Source: Providencia vermicola
GTDB taxonomy: Bacteria; Pseudomonadota; Gammaproteobacteria; Enterobacterales; Enterobacteriaceae
NCBI RefSeq assembly: GCF_020381325.1
Contig: NZ_JAGSPI010000013.1
Coordinates: forward strand, 1-64,000
Length of the DNA stretch: 64,000 bases
Reading direction: 5' to 3'
The position numbers and the translations under genes were made by a program. This document shows positions 37,401 through 46,627 of this stretch, one piece after another. Below the pieces are notes generated by a model. The model was not told the origin of the DNA and searched no databases. It saw only the letters and a program-made list of their open reading frames with translations. Every line of letters begins with the position of its first letter. Position 1 is the stretch's first letter.

Positions 37401-40400
37401 GCAGCCAATGCCTTATTGAATGATAAACAAGGGGATAAATCGGCAGTTATTGCAGGGCGTAAAGAGGTTAATCTCGCAGTTTCTGAGCTGGTAAACCGCG
37501 ACCACGCTTTAATTTACAGTGACGGCGATTTATCCATCGGCAATGTGCTCAATGACAAGCTACAAGCCACAGGCCATGCTAAAAGTGTGAAAAACCACAG
37601 TGCAAATATTGAAGCGGATGGCAATCTTACTCTCAAAACTTCTCTACTTGAAAACAAAGATATTCACTTAGAGCTGACTGAAAAACCAGTTGAAGTTAGC
37701 CGCGAGCACTTTGATTGGTATGATAACGGTAATGGTAAGCGCTATAAAATTCAGCCACGTAATGGTAACCAAACCCGTTATGCGATTAATGACGATGGCA
37801 CGCTCAATAAGGAAGTGGGTATTCACTATGAAAAATCCAATCGCTGGCGGATGTTTGAGTATGATAATTGGACTAAATATTTTTATGAATACGATTATGA
37901 CCGTGTTGTGTATGAAACGCAGGTGATTAAACGCGATACGGCATTAATCACTAGTGGTAAACACTTAACGATTGATGGGCAACAACTGAATAATGAAAAT
38001 TCACGTATCGTGGCCGGCCAAAACCTGATTTTAACGGGTTATGGCTTAAATAACGAAGAGGCGCAAGGTATCCGTCGTATTGTTGAAGATGGCGACACTA
38101 TTTATCGTTATAAAGGCGGTAAGAAATGGAAAACGCGCACCAGTACATCAAAATACCAAGGTATTAATAGTGAAGAAGATTTACCGCTGCATTTATTGGA
38201 AGTAAAAGAGCAAGCGGGGGGAATTAATAAAACTCACTTGGATGGCGTGAAAGTCAACCTGCTCGATGGTGCTGCGGATACCGTGTCTGAGTCGACGATA
38301 ACGGATAACCAAGGGGCTTTGCTGGCGGAAGCCGCATTAAAAGACAGTCAAAATACGCCTCTTGAGCTTACAGCAGGCCAACAGGCTGAAGTAACGCAAT
38401 TACCTTCGGTTTCGGCGAAAGCTGATGTGAACGATGATAAAACTGTTGGCGCGACAGCGCAGACTGGTGATGCCAATGTGGGGAATGGTGCTGATATTCA
38501 AGGCCAAACCGATGCAGGAAAAGGGCAAAATATCACGGCAGAAAAAGCGCCCCAAGGTAAAGACAACCTCGATACCGTGATCAGAACCGTTGGGCCAAAC
38601 ACCCAATTGCCAGATAACAGCTTGTTTAACGTAATACCAGGCACAGATAGCCAGTTCTTAATTGAAACGGACTCTCGCTTCACTAATTACAAAAAGTGGT
38701 TATCCAGCATTGATATTGTCACTAATGAGCAGCTACATAAGCGCTTAGGTGATGGCTATTATGAGCAACGCTTAGTTCGCGAACAATTGATTGAAACTAC
38801 AGGGCAGCGCTTATTAGGCAACTACAATAGTGATGAAGAACAATACCGTGCGCTGCTGACGAATGGTGTTGCGTTTGGTAATCAATTTAACCTGACTCCG
38901 GGTATTGCATTATCACCAGAACAAATGGCGAACTTAACAACCGATATTGTATGGATGGTAAATAAAGAAGTCACCTTGCCAGATGGGCGTGTTGAGATGG
39001 TAAGTGTGCCGCAGGTGTATGTTCGTGCACGCCAAGGCGATCTAAACGGTAATGGTGCACTACTTGCAGGGCGCAATGTGTCTGCCAATATTACGGGTGA
39101 TTTGCTAAATAGTGGTGAAATTAACAGCCGCGAATTAACAGATTTACGTGCAGAAAATATTGAAAATAGCGGGCGTATTCAAGGGAAGGATGTTCAGCTC
39201 AATGCATTGAAAGATATAAAAAATGTGGGCGGTGAAATCCGTGGTTTAGATAGCGTGTCACTCTCAGCGGGGCGCGATATTCTCAGCGAAACCGCGCAGC
39301 GTGGAGATGGACAATCACAATGGCTCGACCGCCCTGCAAGCATTTATGTCACGGGAGATAACGGTCAGCTTACCTTAAAAGCCGTGCAAGATATCAACCT
39401 GATCGCTACAGATGTTGGCAATTTAGGCGTTGATGGTAAAACCTCCATTATTGCGGGTCGGGATATTAGTTTAGAAACGCGCGATGTTAGCTCAGCGTTT
39501 GATTACACACATAATTCAAGCAATTACTATCGTGGCGCTAATAGCACAGAAGTGGGCACGCAAATCCAAACTAAAGGGGATTTAACCTTATCTGCAGGGC
39601 AAGATTTGTCTGCTCGTGCAGCGAATGTCACCAGCGGTGGCGAATTAGCCGTGAATGTGGGGCGTGATATTAACCTGACCTCTGGCGTGGAAAGCAGTGA
39701 CTATGCTAAGCACACCAAACACACGGACAAAGGTTTTCTATCGAGCACAACAAAAGAAACCCATGATGAAGTCAACGAGCGTACAGCGATCAGCAGTACA
39801 TTAAGTGGCGATAGCATCAAAGTGACCGCAGGTAATGACGTGAATATTCAGGGCAGCAATGTTCTGGGAACTAACGATGTTACCGTCAATGCTGGTAATC
39901 AGCTGAATGTCACCACGTCTGATGAGGCGTTACATGAAACGCACATGTCGAAGACGAAGAAATCAGGGCTGATGAGTACAGGTGGCTTGGGCTTAACTGT
40001 CGGGTCAACGTCTCAAAAAGTCACGACTGATAGTGACAGTAACTTGAAAAAAGGCAGCGTAATCGGTAGCTCCGCAGGTGATGTGACACTGGAGGCTGGT
40101 GGTTCAGCGAACATCCATGGCAGTGATGTGATCGCTGCGAAAGATATTAATATCACAGGCAGTGATGTGAATATTACGGCCGCTGAAAATAGCCGTACAG
40201 ATATCACCACCGTCGAAACCAAATCCAGTGGTCTCACGGTATCATTAGGTGGTACTGCTGGTAGCATGTTAGATGGTATGGCGCAAACAGCAAAATCGGC
40301 GAAACACGAAGACGATGGCCAGTTAGCCGCCCTCAAAGGTATGAAAGCTGGCCTGCAAGGTGTTCAAGCAGAACAAGCCGGTGAGTTGGCTGGGCTGAAA

Positions 40401-43112
40401 AAAGGCGGTAGTGTAACAGATGCCTTTGGTGTGAATGTGTCTTATGGCAGTAGTTCATCAAAATCCACGACGAAAACGCAGCAAAATACGGCATCTGGTA
40501 GTAGCTTGAGCGCTGGGGATAATATTAACCTTACAGCCACGGGCAAAAAAGAGGGTAGTCAAGGCAACTTGGCAGTACAAGGCAGCCAGTTAACCGCAGA
40601 TAAAAATATCACTTTAACGGCAAAAAATGATATTGATCTCACCAGCGCTAGCAATACGCAAACGGTGGATGGCAAGAACTCAAGCTCAGGTAGTTCCATT
40701 GGTGCGGGTATCAGCTCAGGCGGTTGGAACGTCAATGCCAGCGTCAATAAAGGCAGCGGTTTCGAAAAAGGCAATAGTGAGTTTTACACTGATACACAAG
40801 TGGATGCAGGTAAACAACTGGCCTTGAACAGCGGCAAAGATACCACATTAACGGGTGCGCAGGTTAGTGGCGAAACGGTGAAAGCCAATGTTGGCGGCGA
40901 TCTAACCTTATCAAGCCAGCAAACCACCGACAAATACGACTCGAAGCAAAAAGGCGGTAGCCTGTCGGGCAGCATTGGCACAGGGTTGAATACCACGGCA
41001 TCGGTGAATGTGAATAAAACCGAAATGCACAGTGATTATCAATCGGTGGATAAACAAACGGGTATCCATGCAGGCAAAGGCGGTTTTGATATCACGGTGG
41101 GCAATCATACGCAACTTGATGGTGCGGTGATTGGCAGCACGGCAGAGGCCGATAAAAACAAACTCGACACGGGCACATTGGGCTTTGGGGATATCAAAAA
41201 CAAAGCCGAGTACAAAGTGGATAGCCAAAGTGGTGGGTTTAGCACGGGTGGCTCGCCATTTGAAGACCAGTTAGCGGGTAATGCGGCAGGCTCGTTATTG
41301 ACCAATGTGAATAACAAAGGGAAAGACAGCAATACCACGCATGCAGCGGTGTCGGAGGGTGAAATTGTTATCCGCGATAAGGATAATCAGAAACAGGATG
41401 TTAACGAATTAAGCCGTGATGTGGAGAATGCCCACGAGAAGCTCAATACGATTTTTGACAAAGAGAAAGAGCAAAAACGGATAGAGAAAACGCAGCTAGT
41501 CGGCGAGTTAGGCAAGCAGATTACGGATATCGCGGTAACGGATGCGACCATAAAAGCGACGAAGGATGTAGATAGAGAGCACCCAGAGTTGAGTGGCAAG
41601 GAAAGAGAAGAGGCTATTCAAGCTCAAGTTAACAAATCTGAATGGGGCGTGGGGGGCGATAAACGTCGCATAGTGGAGTCGGGCACAGCGTTAATCCAAG
41701 GCTTGGTGAATGGGGATGTAAATAAAGCGGTGGCGAATGCGAGTGCACCGTATATCGCGAACTATATAGGTCAACACATCGAAGATGATAAAGCGAAAGT
41801 CGCTGCACACGGTATTGCGAATGTTGCATTAGCACTGGCAAAAGGAGAAAATGCAGGGGCGCAATCGTTAGGTGCGATGACGGCAGAAGCGGTGGGAATG
41901 CTGTCGCAAGAGCTGTATAAGAAAGATGTCAGTCAGCTAACGGAAGATGAAAAATCGACGGTGAGTGCGTTTGCGAGTCTGGCCGCGGGTATAGCGGGAG
42001 GGCTAGTTGGCGGGGATACGTCGAGTGCAGCAAATGCAGCCGAAGCAGGGAAGACCACGGTTGAGAATAACTTCTTAAGTCCAGAGGATCTATCCAAAAG
42101 AGACAAGGCACTCGAAGATCAAAAGGTAGGTAAAAACCTCAAAGAAGCCTCTCAAAATATTATCTATCTGACAGATAAAGATAATTATACTGACAAGTTA
42201 CTCTATCAATATGGTCAAGGTACTTTAGATAAAGCAGGTGAAGCCGCATTGACTGAATACCTTAATGCATATGCTACACAGTTGCAGTTAAGAGGTGTGA
42301 GTGAAGCGGATGCACTCAAGGCTGTAGAGCAGATATTGAAATATCCGAGCAGTGCGACACCTGATTTATCAGCGGAATACAATAAAGCATTAGGGCAACT
42401 CAGCACGGAAGAAAGACATGCATGGCAAGCGATGATTGGCACAGATGCATTATTGGCAGGGCCGGGGCGAGCGAGTCAATTAATGAGACTGGCTTTGATT
42501 TCGGGGGGCTCATACCAGGCTGGAACAGGGATTGGTCAAATTACAGACGGGAAAATAGCTGACGGCTTAATCAATGTTGGTCTTGGTGGATTGGCGGTAT
42601 CAGGTGGTTATCTAGGAAATAAAGTTACTACAGGTAAGCCGAACGGTGGAATTGTATCTCCTGAAAGTAATGTATGGCAAACAGATGCAATCGGCAATGT
42701 CATAACTAAATCTGATGGTTCATTGACTGGACATGTCACAAAAGTCACTCCACAAATGACAAAGGAAAATATTCGATCGCTTAATCGTGAAAATGAGAGC
42801 GCACAAATATTATCTAAATCAGGTTTTCATGTAGAACAAAATCCGATCGTTTCAGGAAATAAAGATCCAGACTATCGTATAAATGGTGAAATATTTGATA
42901 ATTATGCTCCTAAGTCGGGTAGTGTTCGAAATATATGGTCAGAGGTAAAAGGAAAAATCGATAAGGGACAAACTAATAATGTTGTTATTAATATGTCGGA
43001 TACAAAAGTCTCGGTTCCTGAATTACAGCAACAACTTACTAAGTGGCCAATAATGGGATTGGACAAAGTTATTATCATTGATAAAACTGGAAATGCTATT
43101 CGAGTTAAGTGA
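31428..43112 (+). CDS. cdiA: CdiA contact-dependent inhibition effector
   Basis: About 3,894 residues from MNKLFYRLI. Domains in order: extended signal peptide (1-~72), TPS secretion domain (~80-210, NPAGI), FHA repeats (~380-2000, recurring L-x-N-x-x-G units of ~20 residues forming a beta-helix), a non-repetitive aromatic-rich receptor-binding-type segment (~2080-2480), second FHA region (~2560-3150), PT-VENN domain and VENN at 42060-42071. The last ~350 residues are the CT: an entry domain with hydrophobic stretches, then a toxin with ENESAQILSKSGF, DPDYRI and WSEVKGK. These are the E...D...E-x-K residues of a PD-(D/E)XK-like nuclease, as in CdiA_C tRNA nucleases. Exported by CdiB, it kills or arrests neighbours by contact. 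Confidence 0.93.
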   Translation: MNKLFYRLIFNAARQMVMVVADITRSHQAGPACQTENRVEKTANSRIRWSIRPIVTSLWLTLGMVSISAFASNIKADGSAPGNQQPTIVNTQNGLPQVNIQAPNRDGVSRNQYSQFDVDNKGAILNNSRHDVNTQLGGMIQGNEWLAKGEAKIILNEVNSRDPSQLNGFIEVAGKKADVIIANPAGITCNGCGFINADKALLSAGKTLIENGKIKGFEVDKGSINIVGKGYNGNGTNYTALIARSVNINAKLHAKDLAITTGKNTVAADGKTILKTDNSTTDDKPEFALDVAALGGMYANTIKMRGTENGVGVRNAGHIGAEAGDITLSANGKVGNSGVITASQNIAIDSQQSIHNQGTVLAQQNVKLNAKQAITNTDKGQMVAGRDAALNAAQINSDKTALLAAGVDSKGKLTTAGSLTVKGDKNVTLQGDIVAKESLTATGSELDLSFSNTQAQNITLTSTIKDIRTKEAHLQATDKATLTAKTGIDNQKGEIVAKDLLLVAPEFIHNQQGKLVQTGNSKNALQTQLLDNQSGEINLAGDTAITTQQLNNQSGQLLSRDGKVDIQSQNVNNQQGTILASGKQGLSIKTDKLDGQKGEILTSGALSLAGKSMNLDNGTTQAEQITLKANALSHRQGNLLQTGDKAMTVDVATTLDNHGGSVSSKGDLRIQTDNLDNSDGKLFTSTNKQLEITATTKLNNTQGVIQTDKYLAIKANQLVNTQGKISSLSGAALLTANQLDGNKGTIFAQKALRVESKDINLNQGFTQANHIAILANNFSHQGATLLQVGEGKTELRIQNHLDNQRGEISSNGQIEISANALNNQDGKIIAAKLGQLSLNIQQALNNTQGTLLGNQGIKLAANRLINQSGQLIASFGDNQLTLKQLEGEKGEILSKGKLTLTGDNLNLNDAITQADNIQIDGKNLSHQRGKMLQTGSEKGQIKLTQTLDNQAGNISSQGSLHLDINRLNNQQGTVVAAKVGALFIHAKDSVDNTTGTLFAEHDFTLNALQLTNADGKVISKQGDMFIVAENVQGQRGEIVTDGELVLHGQDIDLSAGNTQANHIQLTAKNLNHQQGTMTQLGEQQGSLLVSQHLNNQAGNISGNGSWQITANTLGNQQGKIFSARMGALNLQIQQVLDNTSGTLTGRQGIFVDAQALINRTGKVIASMGDITLNSQSLDGDKGELLAANTLNIQGEKLSLNQGITQADQVFLTANTLEHQNGKLLQTGDKAGKITLQGRLNNQAGEIGSNGNFAIAADSLDNQDGQILTANNGHLSIDVKNELVNQNGALVGENGLKITASELNNQQGKVVARHGNSTLDIVGHINNQAGLIAAEQVLQMRNQALQNQQGYIQANSININTQNQLFDNTQGVLLAQQKLTLNSGKIENQQGTIQSGSDMLIDTHGEQLHNTQSDDNKGIYAQGGLALTTGELDNEKGRIVAKGELALNSQALINQQGLIGSQSAISMKTQQLDNSEGTIKGQSIDLDTQGQRLTNTAKTDEQGIFASQKLALTVGELINQQGHIQAGDIKIDTQKNRVDNSQGEILASHVLSLNSGEFDNQQGRVQAGLLLALDTHGQLLNNNNTQKSGGLLSGGGLTLNSGKLTNQQGQIQSAGKSVLTTQALDNQQGRIYSGDLLGINTQKNDVLNQGGVLASEGKLTLTANDLKNQQGFVQGKEGLNVDVNHIDNQKGTLLSQSSAKITASSLNNREGTLQSQGNSHLTIMQGLDNQQGQILSGADLQVASQYLNNTKGTLQGLNNVELVLAQQLDNQQGWIKANSNLNITAKDIDNQNTAQAGQGIEGQNVTLKATELNNQRGAVRAGQAIQANIAQSLNNNQGMVSAGSDLTITDNVKGKALTLTNQQGVIVSNGSASVSANTLTGEGKLIAQKALTFVINQAFENHGRIQAGERLTANFAQGFTNYGLISSLGELALSTTAVINQLSGEISGQNTRIKASGNILNTGLIDGTLTHIVAKNLDNVGTGRIYGDFLSIAANALLNDKQGDKSAVIAGRKEVNLAVSELVNRDHALIYSDGDLSIGNVLNDKLQATGHAKSVKNHSANIEADGNLTLKTSLLENKDIHLELTEKPVEVSREHFDWYDNGNGKRYKIQPRNGNQTRYAINDDGTLNKEVGIHYEKSNRWRMFEYDNWTKYFYEYDYDRVVYETQVIKRDTALITSGKHLTIDGQQLNNENSRIVAGQNLILTGYGLNNEEAQGIRRIVEDGDTIYRYKGGKKWKTRTSTSKYQGINSEEDLPLHLLEVKEQAGGINKTHLDGVKVNLLDGAADTVSESTITDNQGALLAEAALKDSQNTPLELTAGQQAEVTQLPSVSAKADVNDDKTVGATAQTGDANVGNGADIQGQTDAGKGQNITAEKAPQGKDNLDTVIRTVGPNTQLPDNSLFNVIPGTDSQFLIETDSRFTNYKKWLSSIDIVTNEQLHKRLGDGYYEQRLVREQLIETTGQRLLGNYNSDEEQYRALLTNGVAFGNQFNLTPGIALSPEQMANLTTDIVWMVNKEVTLPDGRVEMVSVPQVYVRARQGDLNGNGALLAGRNVSANITGDLLNSGEINSRELTDLRAENIENSGRIQGKDVQLNALKDIKNVGGEIRGLDSVSLSAGRDILSETAQRGDGQSQWLDRPASIYVTGDNGQLTLKAVQDINLIATDVGNLGVDGKTSIIAGRDISLETRDVSSAFDYTHNSSNYYRGANSTEVGTQIQTKGDLTLSAGQDLSARAANVTSGGELAVNVGRDINLTSGVESSDYAKHTKHTDKGFLSSTTKETHDEVNERTAISSTLSGDSIKVTAGNDVNIQGSNVLGTNDVTVNAGNQLNVTTSDEALHETHMSKTKKSGLMSTGGLGLTVGSTSQKVTTDSDSNLKKGSVIGSSAGDVTLEAGGSANIHGSDVIAAKDINITGSDVNITAAENSRTDITTVETKSSGLTVSLGGTAGSMLDGMAQTAKSAKHEDDGQLAALKGMKAGLQGVQAEQAGELAGLKKGGSVTDAFGVNVSYGSSSSKSTTKTQQNTASGSSLSAGDNINLTATGKKEGSQGNLAVQGSQLTADKNITLTAKNDIDLTSASNTQTVDGKNSSSGSSIGAGISSGGWNVNASVNKGSGFEKGNSEFYTDTQVDAGKQLALNSGKDTTLTGAQVSGETVKANVGGDLTLSSQQTTDKYDSKQKGGSLSGSIGTGLNTTASVNVNKTEMHSDYQSVDKQTGIHAGKGGFDITVGNHTQLDGAVIGSTAEADKNKLDTGTLGFGDIKNKAEYKVDSQSGGFSTGGSPFEDQLAGNAAGSLLTNVNNKGKDSNTTHAAVSEGEIVIRDKDNQKQDVNELSRDVENAHEKLNTIFDKEKEQKRIEKTQLVGELGKQITDIAVTDATIKATKDVDREHPELSGKEREEAIQAQVNKSEWGVGGDKRRIVESGTALIQGLVNGDVNKAVANASAPYIANYIGQHIEDDKAKVAAHGIANVALALAKGENAGAQSLGAMTAEAVGMLSQELYKKDVSQLTEDEKSTVSAFASLAAGIAGGLVGGDTSSAANAAEAGKTTVENNFLSPEDLSKRDKALEDQKVGKNLKEASQNIIYLTDKDNYTDKLLYQYGQGTLDKAGEAALTEYLNAYATQLQLRGVSEADALKAVEQILKYPSSATPDLSAEYNKALGQLSTEERHAWQAMIGTDALLAGPGRASQLMRLALISGGSYQAGTGIGQITDGKIADGLINVGLGGLAVSGGYLGNKVTTGKPNGGIVSPESNVWQTDAIGNVITKSDGSLTGHVTKVTPQMTKENIRSLNRENESAQILSKSGFHVEQNPIVSGNKDPDYRINGEIFDNYAPKSGSVRNIWSEVKGKIDKGQTNNVVINMSDTKVSVPELQQQLTKWPIMGLDKVIIIDKTGNAIRVK
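42060..43112 (+). other. CdiA-CT: VENN motif, entry domain and tRNase-type toxin
   Basis: This variable cassette begins at VENN. Up to about 42650 lies the entry domain, with glycine-rich hydrophobic segments. The final ~110 residues, encoded from about 42770, hold the PD-(D/E)XK-like core. The DNA just before VENN is shared almost exactly with the orphan module, while the DNA after it is unrelated, the mark of cassette exchange. Confidence 0.85.
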
Positions 43113-43119
43113 GGGGAAT

Positions 43120-43425
43120 ATGTCTATAGATTTAAGATGTTATACAACATTGTCTGTTACTGAATTACAGCAAAAACTGGATGTGTTTGTAGCTAAACAC
43201 CCAGAGATATTTCCTAAACATTATATTTTATATAGAGCAAAAGAATTAGGTCCATTTGATAAAGAAATTTCAAATGAATTTGGTTTAGATCCCGAATCTT
43301 ATTTTTATATTAGTGTATCGAATAAGCTACTTGAAATATGCACTAATGAGATTGCTAGTTTAGTTAAAGGTGAATTAGGTAAAAATAACGTAATTGTTTT
43401 ACATAATGGTGAAGATCTAATTTAA
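43120..43425 (+). CDS. cdiI: CdiI immunity protein for the resident CdiA
   Basis: 102 residues, beginning 7 bases after the cdiA stop, with GAGGGG as ribosome site. Position and size identify it as the cognate immunity protein; MSIDLRCYTTLSVTELQQKL at its N-terminus belongs to no family I can name. It should bind the tRNase domain in the cytosol. A strong hairpin follows at once. Confidence 0.82.
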   Translation: MSIDLRCYTTLSVTELQQKLDVFVAKHPEIFPKHYILYRAKELGPFDKEISNEFGLDPESYFYISVSNKLLEICTNEIASLVKGELGKNNVIVLHNGEDLI

Positions 43426-43456
43426 AATAGATCCCAGCCCGTACTGGGATCTATTT
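43425..43456 (+). terminator. Terminator after cdiI
   Basis: A perfect 13-bp stem aaatagatcccag/ctgggatctattt with a 6-nt loop, overlapping the last base of the stop codon. Confidence 0.85.
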
Positions 43457-43461
43457 ATACC

Positions 43462-43654
43462 TCACTCCTCAGCCAACCGGATAATCAACTGTCCGGCTTG
43501 GCGAGTGAGGGGTGTAGTGCGTACCCACCTCAAACCCTAACTCCTTCAGCCATTTACCGCTAATGGTCAGTTGTGGGCTGGGGTTAGGTTTACCGTTGTT
43601 CGGTAAGTAACCCACTGAATATCGTCTGTTTTTGACCATTTCTTTTTTAATCAC
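43462..43654 (-). pseudogene. SymE-like toxin remnant, frameshifted
   Basis: About 61 residues on the minus strand. RRYSVGYLPNNGKPNPSPQL and ISGKWLKELGFEVGTHYT match the SymE family (type I toxin, MazE-like fold, SOS-induced RNA endonuclease in E. coli). After GTHYTP the frame shifts; the alternative frame gives the expected tail LTRQAGQLIIRLAEE ending at 43462. It is therefore one frameshift away from an intact short SymE. It lies antisense between two CDI modules. Confidence 0.7.
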
Positions 43655-43862
43655 CCATCCAAATATTCCAAGCCTATCGTGTTATTTTCCTTTCTTTTTT
43701 TGTTCAAAAACACCTAACAAACCACCGACAAATACGACTCGAAGCAAAAAGGCGGTAGCCTGTCGGGCAGTATTGGCACAGGGTTGAATACCACGGCATC
43801 GGTGAATGTGAATAAAACCGAGATGCACAGTGATTATCAATCGGTGGATAAACAAACGGGTA
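43566..43862. repeat. CDI-array direct repeat, copy 1
   Basis: About 297 bp comprising part of the symE remnant, a spacer and the first ~145 bp of the orphan cdiA fragment. It is repeated at 46731-47025 with few changes. Confidence 0.85.
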
Positions 43863-45877
43863 TCCATGCAGGCAAAGGCGGTTTTGATATCACGGTGGGC
43901 AATCATACGCAACTTGATGGTGCGGTGATTGGCAGCACGGCAGAGGCCGATAAAAACAAACTCGACACGGGCACATTGGGCTTTGGGGATATCAAAAACA
44001 AAGCTGAGTACAAAGTGGATAGCCAAAGTGGCGGGTTTAGCACGGGAGGCTCGCCATTTGAAGACCAGTTAGCGGGTAATGCGGCAGGCTCGTTATTGAC
44101 CAATGTGAATAACAAAGGGAAAGAGAGCAATACTACGCATGCAGCGGTGTCGGGGGGTGAAATTGTTATCCGCGATAAGGATAATCAGAAACAGGATGTT
44201 AACGAATTAAGCCGTGATGTGGAGAATGCCCACGAGAAGCTCAATACGATTTTTGACAAAGAGAAAGAGCAAAAACGGATAGAGAAAACGCAGCTAGTCG
44301 GCGAGTTAGGCAAGCAGATTACGGATATCGCGGTAACGGATGCGACCATAAAAGCGACGAAGGAGGCGAACGAGAGCAAGAACATCCCGACACAGCAAGA
44401 GCGTGATGCAGCGAAAAAAGCGCTTGAAGTACAAGGGAAAGTGGTCAGCGATGAGGCAATTGATAACTATATTCACGAGCAAGTTATTCAGGCGAAAGTG
44501 AATGAGTCAGGTTGGGGCGTGGGAGGCGATAAACGTCGCATAGTGGAGTCGGGCACAGCGTTAATCCAAGGCTTAGTGAATGGGGATGTAAATAAAGCGG
44601 TGGCGAATGCGAGTGCGCCATATATCGCGAATCAAATAGCGCAACACATTCCATCCGAAAATAAAGAGGGTCGCATAGCGGCACACGGTATTGCGAATGT
44701 TGCATTAGCACTGGCAAAAGGTGAAAATGCAGGTGCGCAATCGTTAGGTGCGATGACGGCAGAAGCGGTGGGAATGCTGTCGCAAGAGCTGTATAAGAAA
44801 GATGTCAGTCAGCTAACGGAAGATGAAAAATCGACGGTGAGTGCGTTTGCGAGTCTGGCCGCGGGTATAGCGGGAGGGCTAGTTGGCGGGGATACGTCGA
44901 GTGCGGCAAATGCAGGCGAAGCAGGGAAGACTACGGTTGAGAATAACTATTTGAGCTTTGATGAAAAGCAAAGAGAGAAAACCCTCGAAAATAAATTAAA
45001 GCAAGGCAATATTACGCCTGCTGAGCAATCAGAGCTAAATGCGCTTAAAGAAAAAAGTGATGAGCGCAATGAATCATTAATTACCGCTTGCCAAGGTGGT
45101 ATGTCAGAAGCCTGTATAAGTGATAAAAAACAGGCGATGAGTGCAGAAAAAACCTATCAATTAGAAGGTGAGTATCAAGCATTTTATGATGCATTAAAAG
45201 ACCATCCAGATGAAAAAAGACAATTTGATGCTCTTGTAGACGAATATTCTCGCGAAGTTAGCGCCTTGATGTACAAAGGATATACTCTTGAACAAGCGAT
45301 GGATAAAATTCAGACTGATAGTCGGATGGCTGCAACATATCAGAAAGCAATGGATGAGATGCCAGGCTGGGCGAAAGGCTGGATGGAAATTGAGAAAGCC
45401 GTTGCAATGGTTTATGGAGCTAAAGCGGCAAATAATACGTTAATACCATGGGAAAAAGGTTACTACAATAAACCTCAGCAAGGTGGAACATTAAATGTTG
45501 GTGCAGGTAAAAAGCCGATTGAAAATGCATATAACATTTCACACCCAGATTATCCTCGAGGATTAGGTGTTCATGCTGGTAATGCTAATGATTTATCAAA
45601 TGTTGCGACTGGTTCCCAAAAAGTAATTGTCATGGAAAACCCATATGGATTTAAGTCGTTCAATAATGAGGTATTGAGAGTATTGGATAAAAATGGAACC
45701 ATGGTAATTACCGGCTCTTGGAACAATCCTGCAATAAAAAATATTGAAAAAGAAGCCAAGAAAAATGGATTTAAATTAGTAGAAGTGAAAGTAATTTCAA
45801 GAGAAGGTTTCAAAAATTCAAATGGTAAGCCTATAAATAACCCAACAGTTAAAGAATATAAATTTGAAAGAGAGTAA
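43718..45877 (+). pseudogene. Orphan cdiA-CT module with methyltransferase-like toxin
   Basis: Open from just after a TAA (43715-43717) for 719 codons, with no secretion domain; a TTG at 43784 is the only nearby start-like codon. Up to VENN (44936-44947) it copies resident cdiA from 40919 on, with two divergent patches (44363-44500 and about 44630-44685). After VENN the cassette is new: a helical linker with a Cys pair (ITACQGGMSEACIS), then a Rossmann-like domain with LNVGAGKKPIENAYNI (SAM-loop pattern), VHAGNANDLSNVATGSQKVI, MENPYGF and VLDKNGTMVITGSWNNPAIK. That pattern fits a class I methyltransferase fold. Delivery needs recombination into the full cdiA. Confidence 0.72.
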
Positions 45878-45888
45878 CCGGGTGAAAT

Positions 45889-46587
45889 ATGAAATATAAT
45901 ATAGACATAACTCGTAGTTATCCGAAAATGATTTGCTTAGATAACAATATAGATCTGAAATCATATTTTTCGATTTCAGATCTTATTGGTAATTCAATTT
46001 CGTCATCAATATCAATGAGTAACATAATAGTTAATATTGATGACAAAGAATGGTATAACCCTGTAATCACTAAAAATAGTGATGGTATTGTAGCAAAAGC
46101 TTTAAAAAGTATAGAAAATGAAGAATTAGATATACTTACTTTAATGTTGAAAAAAGCAACACTAAATATAAGTGGTATAAAAAGTACATATATTCAGGTT
46201 AAATCAGGAGCAAGAGACTATTATCATTCAGAGGATAATGAGTTTTCTATAGGTGATAAATGTATATGGCTTGTTGGTTATAGTTCTGATTATGTAAATT
46301 CGATGGTCAATATAATGCTGATTTTTAATGGTACAGTAACAATTGAATTTGATGAAACAGACATATTAATTGAATCAATTAACTATAAATATTTTATTGA
46401 TCCTGTAAGTGTGAATATATTTAACAATGCACTTGATTTGTTTGTAGAAACAAAAAAAAGATGGGTGGATAAGAATAATTTTAATGGGATAAAGTCTAGT
46501 TTATTAAATTTTGATGGGTTTATTAGTTATTTTGATGATACAGAGTATGGGAGTATTGCAATTAAAAATTATACTCCTGAAAATTGA
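45889..46587 (+). CDS. Candidate immunity protein for the methyltransferase-like CT
   Basis: 232 residues, starting 11 bases after the orphan toxin stop, with a GGGTGAA-type ribosome site. Very AT-rich and Asn/Ile/Asp-rich, with no signal peptide or membrane helix, so cytosolic. It is about twice the size of a usual CdiI. It resembles no family I can name; the immunity role rests on position. Confidence 0.6.
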   Translation: MKYNIDITRSYPKMICLDNNIDLKSYFSISDLIGNSISSSISMSNIIVNIDDKEWYNPVITKNSDGIVAKALKSIENEELDILTLMLKKATLNISGIKSTYIQVKSGARDYYHSEDNEFSIGDKCIWLVGYSSDYVNSMVNIMLIFNGTVTIEFDETDILIESINYKYFIDPVSVNIFNNALDLFVETKKRWVDKNNFNGIKSSLLNFDGFISYFDDTEYGSIAIKNYTPEN

Positions 46588-46627
46588 ATAATGTCAGAGG
46601 GATAATAATTAGTTTGTTTTAGCAAAA

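Noticed and set aside
31919-43000. Many minus-strand frames inside cdiA
   Set aside because: They mirror the repetitive codon pattern of cdiA, lack ribosome sites and resemble no protein.
42060-43112. EndoU or RNase A type for the resident CdiA toxin
   Set aside because: The spacing and identity of Glu, DPDYR and SEVKGK fit PD-(D/E)XK better; there are no paired catalytic histidines.
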